A program made the position numbers and the translations under genes. 17,516 bases of DNA from NCBI GenBank assembly GCA_949297565.1, contig CASFUI010000271.1:1-17516 (forward strand), given 5' to 3'. The notes beneath the pieces were generated by a model. The model saw only the letters and a program-made list of their open reading frames with translations. It ran no database searches and was not told the origin of the DNA. This stretch comes from an uncultured Eubacteriales bacterium. GTDB taxonomy: Bacteria; Bacillota; Clostridia; Lachnospirales; Lachnospiraceae. Positions within the stretch are counted from its first letter, which is position 1; each line of letters opens with the position of its first letter. Shown piece after piece: positions 6,956 through 12,186 of this stretch.

Positions 6956-7054
6956 GGCTGTTTGTTTCTGAGCGAAAGCAAATAGCCCTGATTGCAGATG
7001 AGAAACCGCCTGCGCGGATTTCTCACCGCCTCTTCGCGATAAGTCGCTCAGAAA
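6956..7054 (+). promoter_or_regulatory. Structured leader before marR with possible pseudoknot
   Basis: Stem 1 pairs GGCTGTTTG (6956-6964) with CAAATAGCC (6979-6987), with one G-U pair. Its 14-base loop contains TTTCTGAGCG (6965-6974), which is the exact reverse complement of CGCTCAGAAA (7045-7054). A second hairpin pairs TGAGAAACCGC (6999-7009) with GCGG-A-TTTCTCA (7014-7025), with one bulged A and a CTGC loop. The region therefore can form a nested pseudoknot, or switch between stem 1 and the 10-bp long-range helix. The downstream strand of that helix ends two bases before the GGGGA ribosome binding site of marR (7056-7060). No T-run follows, so it is not a classical terminator. It could tune marR translation or stabilise the exporter mRNA. 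Confidence 0.55.
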
Positions 7055-7065
7055 TGGGGATTAGT

Positions 7066-7503
7066 ATGGAACACAGTGAGGTAAGAAATATAATTTTAAA
7101 GGTGGATCTTTTGAGGAGAAAGCTGTTAAGGCCGCAGTTTATTGATTTGGGGATGACAGTCGGTCAGGGACAGCCAAGGATACTGCGGGAGCTGCTCGCT
7201 AATGGAGCTATGACGCAGAGAGAGCTCGCTGACATATGTATGCTTGATGTCACTACAATGTCGAGAACACTTGACAGGCTTGAGCAAGCTGGTCTGATTG
7301 TCCGTGAAAGTCACCCTGACTGCAGGCGCTCATGGCTTATATCGCTTACTGACGAGGGCGAGAAGAAGGCTGAACAGGTCAAGCAGATTTGTACAAGGGC
7401 AGATGAGATAATCTGCGGCGGAATATCTGAAGACGAGCTTGAAAAGTTTTACAACACAATGGAAAAGATAGAGAAAAATCTTCTTAAAGCCACAGATGAA
7501 TAA
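7066..7503 (+). CDS. MarR family transcriptional regulator
   Basis: A 145-residue winged helix-turn-helix protein of normal MarR length. The DNA-binding core spans about residues 33-100: helix 3 and recognition helix in MTQRELADICMLDVTTMSRT (49-68), RLEQAGLIVR (71-80), then the wing with ESHPDCRRSW and the LTDEG motif (94-98). N- and C-terminal helices give the dimer interface. It sits downstream of the exporter genes on the same strand and probably represses their promoter by binding the dyad at 3318-3341, being released by the exported compound; this is inferred. Start choice: GGGGA at 7056-7060 is five bases before ATG 7066; the in-frame ATG at 7054 lacks a ribosome binding site. It may be co-transcribed with the exporter, since no terminator or clear promoter lies between them, giving autoregulation. 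Confidence 0.9.
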   Translation: MEHSEVRNIILKVDLLRRKLLRPQFIDLGMTVGQGQPRILRELLANGAMTQRELADICMLDVTTMSRTLDRLEQAGLIVRESHPDCRRSWLISLTDEGEKKAEQVKQICTRADEIICGGISEDELEKFYNTMEKIEKNLLKATDE

Positions 7504-7507
7504 CAGA

Positions 7508-7559
7508 ATTGTAAGGGCGGGAGAACTTAAGCCAATGACTGTTCTCCCGCCCTTACAAT
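7508..7559. terminator. Perfect 19-bp hairpin between convergent marR and ktrA
   Basis: ATTGTAAGGGCGGGAGAAC (7508-7526) and its exact reverse complement (7541-7559) flank a 14-base loop. It begins five bases after the marR stop and ends 39 bases before the ktrA stop, a suitable place for a bidirectional terminator. No T-run follows on either strand, so it may instead be a mobile palindromic repeat or an RNA-stabilising stem. GC-rich stem, AT-rich loop. Confidence 0.6.
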
Positions 7560-7598
7560 ATAATGAGTTTTACGGCATAACTTCCGTCAGAATATAAG

Positions 7599-8279
7599 TT
7601 AAGACCTCTGAATCCATTCTGTGAGCTGTAAAAGTCCGTCGCGGCCTCCGCAGATGTATAACACGTCTCCCTTGCAGAACACATAGTTAGGGTCTACGGT
7701 GTCAATTACGGTCCCCTTTTTTTCTATGGCAATAATGTTGAGATTAAAGCGTGAGCGGAGGTTAAGATCCAGCACGGTTTTGCCTACTGCGCCCTCGGGA
7801 ATTTTGATTTTAGAGACGTTTATCTGCTCGCTGAGCTGTACGAAATCCATAATACTTGAAGTCTCAAGGCGGCTGGCAAGCCTGATTGCCATATCGCGCT
7901 CGGGATATACAACCTCTGCGCCGAGCTTTTCAAGAATTTCACCGTGTTCAGCGCTTGTCGCCTTTGAGATTACATGGGGAATGCCCATTGAGACAAGATT
8001 CAAGGTTGTGAGGATAGAGGTGTCAAGCTGTTCGCCTATGCACACAATCGCTACGTCACAGTTTTGTATTCCTGTGTCCTCAAGACTTTTTCTGTCCATA
8101 TTTTTTACCACAAACGCATTCTCGGTGTACTCGCGAAGCAGGGATACTTTTTCCTCATCGCGGTCAAGAACTAAAATGTCGTTTCCGGCCTTCAGCAGCT
8201 CAATGGCAAGAGCATAGCCAAATCTTCCTATTCCGACAATTCCGTAAGATATATTTCCGTTTTTCTGTTTTCCAAACAT
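7599..8279 (-). CDS. ktrA: KtrA/TrkA-type potassium channel regulatory subunit
   Basis: A 226-residue cytoplasmic gating protein. The RCK_N Rossmann domain begins at about residue 11 with the nucleotide motif G-I-G-R-F-G (Gly16, Gly18, Gly21) and the acidic Asp39 that ends the second strand, as in NAD(H)/ATP-binding RCK domains. An RCK_C domain occupies about residues 140-226; in Firmicutes this domain often binds cyclic di-AMP. Eight copies are expected to form a ring under a KtrB dimer and open it on nucleotide binding. Start: AAAGGG lies upstream of ATG 8279. The gene follows ktrB by 31 bases on the minus strand, so the two form an operon in the order ktrB-ktrA. Length matches KtrA (about 220) rather than the double-length TrkA of Proteobacteria. 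Confidence 0.93.
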   Translation of the reverse strand: MFGKQKNGNISYGIVGIGRFGYALAIELLKAGNDILVLDRDEEKVSLLREYTENAFVVKNMDRKSLEDTGIQNCDVAIVCIGEQLDTSILTTLNLVSMGIPHVISKATSAEHGEILEKLGAEVVYPERDMAIRLASRLETSSIMDFVQLSEQINVSKIKIPEGAVGKTVLDLNLRSRFNLNIIAIEKKGTVIDTVDPNYVFCKGDVLYICGGRDGLLQLTEWIQRS

Positions 8280-8310
8280 AATACAATCCCTTTCTGTGTG
8301 TTCTGTGACT

Positions 8311-9609
8311 TTAACCTATAGATATATTTCCTTCAGGATATGAAATTCTTTCACTCTTTGTAAAGTACCAAAGCGTGGCGATAGTGAGCGGTCCAAGTCG
8401 TCCTATATACATAATTAAAATTGAAAGCAGCTTGCTGGCAGCACCAAGACCGGGTGTAATACCTGTTGACAGACCTACCGTGCCGAAGGCGCTGGTTACT
8501 TCAAACAGCGCGTCTATAAGTCTGAGCTGCGGTTCAAGTATAAGCATAATATATGTTCCTGTTATCACAATGCCAAGTCCGATTAATGTTATAACGGCGG
8601 CTTTGCGGAAGGCGTTTTTCGGTATAGCGTAGTGAAAAGCCTTCTCGGATTTATTGGTGGCAGCGGATTTTATTCCCTGCATAAGTACAAAAAAGGTACT
8701 TGTTTTGATACCTCCTCCTGTCGAGCCCGGAGAAGCTCCGATGAACATGAGAATAATCAATACAAAAAGTCCCGGCTGTGTAAAGCTGCCGAGCGAATAT
8801 GTGGAAAAACCTGCCGTTCTTGCAGACACACTGTGGAAAAATGCTCCGAGCCAGGTTACATTTTCAGTGAGCTTTAACAGCAGTGTTCCTGTTACAATCA
8901 GGAAAAGACTCATCGATATAACAACACGCGAGTGCATTGACAGTTTATGCCAGCGCAGGCGTTTTATCCTGAGCTCACGTATTACAAGAAAGCCTATTCC
9001 GCCGAAGAAAATCAGCGCGCATGTAACAAGATTGAGAAGCACATTGCTCTGGTACGGTATCAGATTCTGGTAGTTGCCCAAAATATCAAAACCTGAATTG
9101 TTGAATGCCGCAACTGAGTGGAAAAGGCTTATTCCGGCAGCGGTAAGCGGCGGATAATCCTGCACAAATACAATGAAACTCAGCGCTGCGCCAGCCAGCT
9201 CAAAAATCAGTGTTGTGATAAAAATGTCCCGGACAAAAAGTATGAGCCCCTTTCCGGAGTTCAAATTCATGGCCTCACGGATTACGGTACGGCCCTTAAA
9301 ATTTATTTTTTTGCCCATTGCGACGATAATTCCCGCACCTACTGCGGTGACTCCAAGACCTCCAATCTGGATTAGCATTGCGAGGAAAAACTGTCCAAGA
9401 GGGGTGAAGGTGTCCTTTGCGTCTACCGCAATGAGGCCTGTAACACAGACTGCGCTTGTCGATGTATAAAGCGAGTCGATGTAGTTCAGGTCAACCCCGT
9501 CTTTTACACTGCATGGAAGCATCAGAAGCCATGAGCCGGCAAGTATGACAAGCGCAAAGCCCAATGCGATAATCCGTGCGGGAGACAGTTTTTTTAAAAG
9601 TGTAAACAT
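8311..9609 (-). CDS. ktrB: KtrB-type potassium uptake channel/transporter
   Basis: A 432-residue membrane protein of the TrkH/KtrB superfamily, made of four M1-P-M2 repeats. The four pore-loop filter glycines are visible: Gly58 in VTGL, Gly173 in NSGF, Gly267 in TAGF and Gly379 in TVGL. A Gly/Ser-rich stretch (GASPGSTGGG, about 291-300) in the third repeat corresponds to the flexible intramembrane gate loop of KtrB. It carries out Na+- or membrane-potential-driven K+ uptake, gated by the KtrA ring. Start ATG at 9609 is preceded by AAGGGAG but with a long 12-base gap; the only nearby TTG is followed at once by a stop, so the ATG stands. A minus-strand promoter candidate lies at 9709-9737, leaving a leader of about 90 bases. 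Confidence 0.94.
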   Translation of the reverse strand: MFTLLKKLSPARIIALGFALVILAGSWLLMLPCSVKDGVDLNYIDSLYTSTSAVCVTGLIAVDAKDTFTPLGQFFLAMLIQIGGLGVTAVGAGIIVAMGKKINFKGRTVIREAMNLNSGKGLILFVRDIFITTLIFELAGAALSFIVFVQDYPPLTAAGISLFHSVAAFNNSGFDILGNYQNLIPYQSNVLLNLVTCALIFFGGIGFLVIRELRIKRLRWHKLSMHSRVVISMSLFLIVTGTLLLKLTENVTWLGAFFHSVSARTAGFSTYSLGSFTQPGLFVLIILMFIGASPGSTGGGIKTSTFFVLMQGIKSAATNKSEKAFHYAIPKNAFRKAAVITLIGLGIVITGTYIMLILEPQLRLIDALFEVTSAFGTVGLSTGITPGLGAASKLLSILIMYIGRLGPLTIATLWYFTKSERISYPEGNISIG

Positions 9610-9656
9610 TACAATTTTTTACTCCCTTCGTGAAAGCAGATAATTTTCTATATTTT

Positions 9657-9689
9657 ACACAGAATTTACATAAATATGTAATTTTGTGT
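9657..9689. repeat. AT-rich extended palindrome in the ktrB leader
   Basis: TTACATA (9666-9672) and TATGTAA (9675-9681) form a perfect 7-bp inverted repeat with a 2-base centre. Outer arms ACACA (9657-9661) and TGTGT (9685-9689) also pair, with a one-base asymmetry between them. It lies in the predicted 5' part of the ktrB transcript and overlaps the -35 candidate of the divergent promoter, so it could be an operator for both directions or an RNA stem. Confidence 0.4.
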
Positions 9690-9713
9690 ATTAGTATAGA
9701 ATGCGACTATAAT
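9684..9713 (+). promoter_or_regulatory. Candidate promoter for the CNNM leader (upstream)
   Basis: TTGTGT (9684-9689), an 18-base spacer and a perfect TATAAT (9708-9713). Transcription would start near 9720, making a leader of more than 300 bases before the CNNM start codon. The -10 box coincides with that of the divergent ktrB promoter candidate. Confidence 0.5.
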
Positions 9714-9737
9714 AGCACTAAACTTATAAATTATCCA
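9709..9737 (-). promoter_or_regulatory. Candidate ktrB promoter
   Basis: On the minus strand TGGATA (9737-9732) and TATTAT (9714-9709) are 17 bases apart, matching four and five of six consensus positions. It would start near 9702. The two -10 boxes share the symmetric TATAATA stretch, so only one polymerase could bind at a time. Confidence 0.4.
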
Positions 9738-9780
9738 CACTTTAAAAAAAATAAAATATATTAAATTTTTCATTTTGATG

Positions 9781-9809
9781 TTGAATTATATAAAGTTATA
9801 TGCTAATAT
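9781..9809 (+). promoter_or_regulatory. Alternative promoter candidate for the CNNM leader (downstream)
   Basis: TTGAAT (9781-9786), 17 bases, then TAATAT (9804-9809); four of six matches in each box. A transcript from here would start near 9816, about 37 bases before the upstream ORF. Weaker -10 box than the upstream candidate but optimal spacing. Confidence 0.35.
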
Positions 9810-9852
9810 AACGTCATATACATTTTATGTTTTTAAAAGAAAGGAAACCACG

Positions 9853-9990
9853 ATGAGCGACGCGGACAGTGACGCGGATTGTAATAATTGTAACTACATA
9901 TTATATTTTAAATATATAAGGTATAGCTTGTTGTATGTCGATACGACAGGCTATGCCTTTTTGCGTATAAAAATACACTTAAGACCATGA
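9853..9990 (+). CDS. Upstream ORF / candidate regulatory leader peptide (45 aa)
   Basis: ATG at 9853 is preceded by AAAGGA (9839-9844) at an eight-base gap, a good ribosome binding site. The peptide begins MSDADSDADCNNCNY and continues with an aromatic and basic, moderately hydrophobic tail, ending at TGA 9988-9990, 46 bases before the TTG start of the CNNM gene. Four Asp fall in the first nine codons; they are encoded by a 12-base near-tandem repeat, GACGCGGACAGT then GACGCGGATTGT (9859-9882). Codons 23-37 run through the whole terminator hairpin (9919-9962), so a translating ribosome would keep it unfolded. The frame is open further upstream to 9775, but without a ribosome binding site. I recognise no family. 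A translation-dependent attenuator is the favoured reading. That the peptide itself has a function, such as metal binding by Asp/Cys/Asn, is possible but not shown. Confidence 0.55.
   Translation: MSDADSDADCNNCNYILYFKYIRYSLLYVDTTGYAFLRIKIHLRP
9919..9962 (+). terminator. Intrinsic terminator inside the CNNM leader (candidate attenuator)
   Basis: AGGTATAGCTTGTTGTAT (9919-9936) pairs along all 18 positions with ATACGACAGGCTATGCCT (9941-9958), using three G-U pairs, around a GTCG loop and followed by TTTTT (9958-9962). The three wobble pairs are all U on the left arm facing G on the right, so the stem is stable only as the plus-strand RNA; this supports plus-strand direction. It lies wholly inside the upstream ORF at 9853-9990 and 75 bases before the CNNM start. 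Confidence 0.85.
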
Positions 9991-10036
9991 AAAACAGTAC
10001 GGTTAAACATAAAATTAAGTAGATTGGAGAAATAAA

Positions 10037-11377
10037 TTGGGTACAGTAATTTTACAGATTATATTTCAGATTGTATTAATATTGATTAACGCGTTTTTTG
10101 CAGGTACGGAAATGGCGGTTGTATCGCTTAACGCGACCAAGCTGCATAAGCTTGAGGAGGAGGGAGACCGCCGCGCGTCTAAGCTTTTAAAGCTGGTGGG
10201 AGAGCCGTCAAATTTCCTGTCTACTATACAGATAGGTATTACGCTTGCCGGTTATCTCGGAAGTGCTCTGGCTGCGGAAAACTTTTCAGGTTATCTTGTA
10301 AACTGGATTTATTATGATTTGGGCTTTACGCTTATATCGCAGAGTGCGCTCAACATGGTTGCGATTGTGCTTATCACAATAATTCTTGCTTATTTTACGC
10401 TTATATTCGGCGAGCTTGTGCCGAAAAGAATTGCTATGCAGAAGTCCTATGAGTGGTCTTCTATGGCATACGGAGTTGTTTCGGGCATTGCCTTTGTAAT
10501 GAACCCTATTATACGCTTCCTCGCGTTTTCTACGAATTTAGTGCTGCGTATAATGCATTTAAAGACCGAGGCTGAGGATGAAAATGTAACTGAGGAAGAA
10601 ATCCGCATGATGGTTGACATCGGCGAGGAAAAAGGAAATATCGATGAAAACGAAAAGGAATGGATACAGAATGTGTTTGACTTTGATGACCTGAGTGTAC
10701 GCAGAGTCATGACGCAGAGGACAGATGTGATTGATATTGATGTTGAGGACAGCGCTGATGACATTCTTGCTGTTATCGAGAGGACAGGTCTTTCAAGATA
10801 TCCCGTCTACGAAAACAACAGAGATAATATTATAGGTATTTTGTATGCGAGAGATTTTCTGCTGGCAAGGTCAAAAAACGAGAAAGTCAGCGTGCGTGAT
10901 ATTTTGAGGACTGCGTATTTTGTTCCTGAGACAATACATGCCGATACGTTGTTTGCCGATATGCAGAAAAATAAAATGCATATAGCTGTAATTATTGATG
11001 AGTACGGCACAATGGAAGGTATTGTCACACTTGAGGATTTGCTTGAGGAGATTGTCGGAAATATTTATGATGAGTTTGACCCTGAGGAGGAGCCTGATAT
11101 TGTAAAGCAGGGTCCAAATATGTGGAAGGTATCGGGCAATACGCCTATCAATGAGCTTTCGGAAGAATTGGATACCGCTTTTGGCGATGACGAGGATTTT
11201 GATACGGCTGCGGGACTTGTAATCAGCCTGCTTCAGGAGGTGCCTAAGGACGGAGTGGTGTATGACGTGGACGCTTACGGGCTTCATTTCCATGTCTCAG
11301 CCGCCGCAAATCACAGAATAGAGACAATTTATATCAGAAAAAATGCCGATGAGTCAAAGAAAAGCGAGAGCGCATAA
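10037..11377 (+). CDS. CNNM/CorC (hemolysin-like) membrane protein with DUF21, CBS pair and CorC_HlyC domains
   Basis: A 446-residue protein with complete family architecture. The DUF21 membrane domain (about 1-175) has an N-terminal helix with FFAGTEMAVVSLN (20-32) and the conserved GELVPKR motif (125-131). A tandem CBS pair (about 221-345) contains the signature DEYGTMEGIVTLEDLLEEIVG (321-341 in part). The C-terminal CorC_HlyC domain is at about 355-432. Bacterial members such as MpfA of Staphylococcus and related CNNM proteins are implicated in Mg2+ efflux or Mg2+ resistance, with CBS domains sensing Mg-ATP; the older 'hemolysin' label is not supported by function. Start is TTG at 10037, six bases after GGAGA (10026-10030). 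Expression is probably controlled by the leader with the upstream ORF and terminator. Ion identity is inferred from the family. Confidence 0.9.
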   Translation: MGTVILQIIFQIVLILINAFFAGTEMAVVSLNATKLHKLEEEGDRRASKLLKLVGEPSNFLSTIQIGITLAGYLGSALAAENFSGYLVNWIYYDLGFTLISQSALNMVAIVLITIILAYFTLIFGELVPKRIAMQKSYEWSSMAYGVVSGIAFVMNPIIRFLAFSTNLVLRIMHLKTEAEDENVTEEEIRMMVDIGEEKGNIDENEKEWIQNVFDFDDLSVRRVMTQRTDVIDIDVEDSADDILAVIERTGLSRYPVYENNRDNIIGILYARDFLLARSKNEKVSVRDILRTAYFVPETIHADTLFADMQKNKMHIAVIIDEYGTMEGIVTLEDLLEEIVGNIYDEFDPEEEPDIVKQGPNMWKVSGNTPINELSEELDTAFGDDEDFDTAAGLVISLLQEVPKDGVVYDVDAYGLHFHVSAAANHRIETIYIRKNADESKKSESA

Positions 11378-11408
11378 GCGTGCCATTTGGCAGGTCTGAC
11401 ACCGCGCG

Positions 11409-11443
11409 AAAAAATGCCGCCGGCATTAAATTATACCAGCGGC
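11409..11443 (-). terminator. Intrinsic terminator of tetR
   Basis: On the minus strand GCCGCTGG (11443-11436) pairs with CCGGCGGC (11423-11416), with one G-U pair, around a 12-base loop that contains the tetR stop codon. It is followed by ATTTTTT (11415-11409). A smaller alternative stem, AATGCC/GGCATT, lies inside. It also sits 31 bases beyond the convergent CNNM gene and may end that transcript less efficiently. Confidence 0.75.
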
Positions 11444-12072
11444 GTCATGACCGGCGTAAAACGTGGCCCTACACTTATAAAATACTGGTGGACTTTTTCG
11501 ATGAAAGAGTCCGCCTCTTTTTTGTCATGTCCCAGAAAATGGAGCTGCTGTTCAAGATAGTAGCGCAGATATGTATCGGTATCGATTTCACCGGGATGTG
11601 TAAGCGCATAGTCGACAACGACCGGCTTAATTGCAGAAATACTCAGCGTTGCAAGAGTAGTGTATAATGGCGACTGAGCGTAGGCTTGTGAGTACCTGAA
11701 AAATACATCTTGTATATGCTGCTGCGTTGTGCGGCGGTTTTTCGGCTCCGCTATAAATTCGTGAAAGAAGCGGCCGTAATTGTCATTTGTAATACACAGA
11801 TATAATTCCAAAGTGCTTGAAAACAGAAACAGAGTTAATTCGTCCATGTCGGGAAAAAACTCTTTTATCATCTCATCAAAGCTGCTTCTTATACTTGAGT
11901 AAATAATCCGCCCCATCTCATTTTTGTTTTTAAAATAATAATTCAGCAGACCCAGGTTTGTATTAGCTTTATCTGAAATCATTCTCGCTGTTGTTTTATA
12001 GAAACCATATTCATAAAACAAATCTCTCGCGGCATATAAAATTTTGTTTTTGGTATCTTCGCCTTTTGACAT
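11431..12072 (-). CDS. TetR/AcrR family transcriptional regulator
   Basis: A 213-residue regulator. The N-terminal TetR helix-turn-helix is at about residues 6-53, with KILYAARDLFYEYGFYKTTA, then ISDKANTNLGLLNYYFKNK, whose NYYFKNK end is the family hallmark. The rest is an all-helical ligand-binding and dimer domain without recognised ligand. Start ATG 12072 is preceded by GGAGGGG at a suitable distance. Its own promoter (12112-12141) overlaps a palindrome closely related to those in the promoters of the dehydrogenase upstream and the MATE pump beyond, so it probably represses all three. It may also be read from the dehydrogenase promoter, since no terminator separates the two genes. The ligand could be a MATE substrate or a hydroxy- or keto-acid; the sequence does not say. 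Confidence 0.9.
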   Translation of the reverse strand: MSKGEDTKNKILYAARDLFYEYGFYKTTARMISDKANTNLGLLNYYFKNKNEMGRIIYSSIRSSFDEMIKEFFPDMDELTLFLFSSTLELYLCITNDNYGRFFHEFIAEPKNRRTTQQHIQDVFFRYSQAYAQSPLYTTLATLSISAIKPVVVDYALTHPGEIDTDTYLRYYLEQQLHFLGHDKKEADSFIEKVHQYFISVGPRFTPVMTPLV

Positions 12073-12087
12073 GTTATCCCCTCCTTT

Positions 12088-12104
12088 GTGATTTTATTAA
12101 TCAC
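12088..12104. promoter_or_regulatory. 6-bp inverted repeat in the tetR leader
   Basis: GTGATT (12088-12093) and AATCAC (12099-12104) flank TTATT. It lies between the tetR start of transcription and its ribosome binding site, where binding would block transcription or a stem could hinder translation. It may be a second regulatory site distinct from the TTATAC-type palindrome next to it. Confidence 0.4.
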
Positions 12105-12118
12105 TTATACGAATATAA
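12105..12118. promoter_or_regulatory. TTATAC-type operator, tetR copy
   Basis: TTATAC-GA-ATATAA, which matches the perfect palindrome at 13238-13251 at 11 of 14 positions: one half site is exact and the other has one change. It covers the -10 box of the tetR promoter (12112-12117), as expected for autoregulation. Confidence 0.5.
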
Positions 12119-12147
12119 CACTGAAAATGTCATTATGTCAAATAATG
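12112..12147 (-). promoter_or_regulatory. tetR promoter with inverted repeat over the -35 box
   Basis: On the minus strand a perfect TTGACA (12141-12136), an 18-base spacer and TATATT (12117-12112). The -35 box lies within the inverted repeat CATTAT-GTCAA-ATAATG (12131-12147 on the plus strand). The hexamer ATGTCA also occurs three times in this stretch (12127, 12135, 12145). A leader of about 35 bases precedes tetR. Confidence 0.7.
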
Positions 12148-12186
12148 TCATATAAAATTAAATATATGCCGCGCAATTATATTATG

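Larger units (their letters stand above)
9610..10036. other. 427-base divergent regulatory region between ktrB and the CNNM gene
   Basis: This AT-rich region contains overlapping divergent promoter candidates near 9684-9737, an AT-rich palindrome at 9657-9689, a second plus-strand promoter candidate at 9781-9809, a 45-codon upstream ORF (9853-9990) and a strong plus-strand intrinsic terminator (9919-9962). Because no plus-strand gene lies upstream, the terminator must end a transcript born within the region: either a leader attenuator for the CNNM gene or a small RNA. No cyclic di-AMP, M-box or yybP-ykoY riboswitch consensus was recognised by eye. Confidence 0.8.

Noticed and set aside
7699..8217. 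172-codon plus-strand ORF opposite ktrA
   Set aside because: Low-complexity Ser/Arg-rich translation, a shadow of the well-supported KtrA frame.
8654..9073. 139-codon plus-strand ORF opposite ktrB
   Set aside because: Shadow frame of KtrB, whose four filter motifs are unmistakable.
9610..9710. Cyclic di-AMP (ydaO-type) riboswitch expected upstream of ktrB
   Set aside because: The predicted leader is only about 90 bases, too short for that element, and no conserved core was seen.
9714..9962. Mg2+ (M-box) or Mn2+ (yybP-ykoY) riboswitch before the CNNM gene
   Set aside because: Neither consensus core is visible; the terminator is instead embedded in an upstream ORF.
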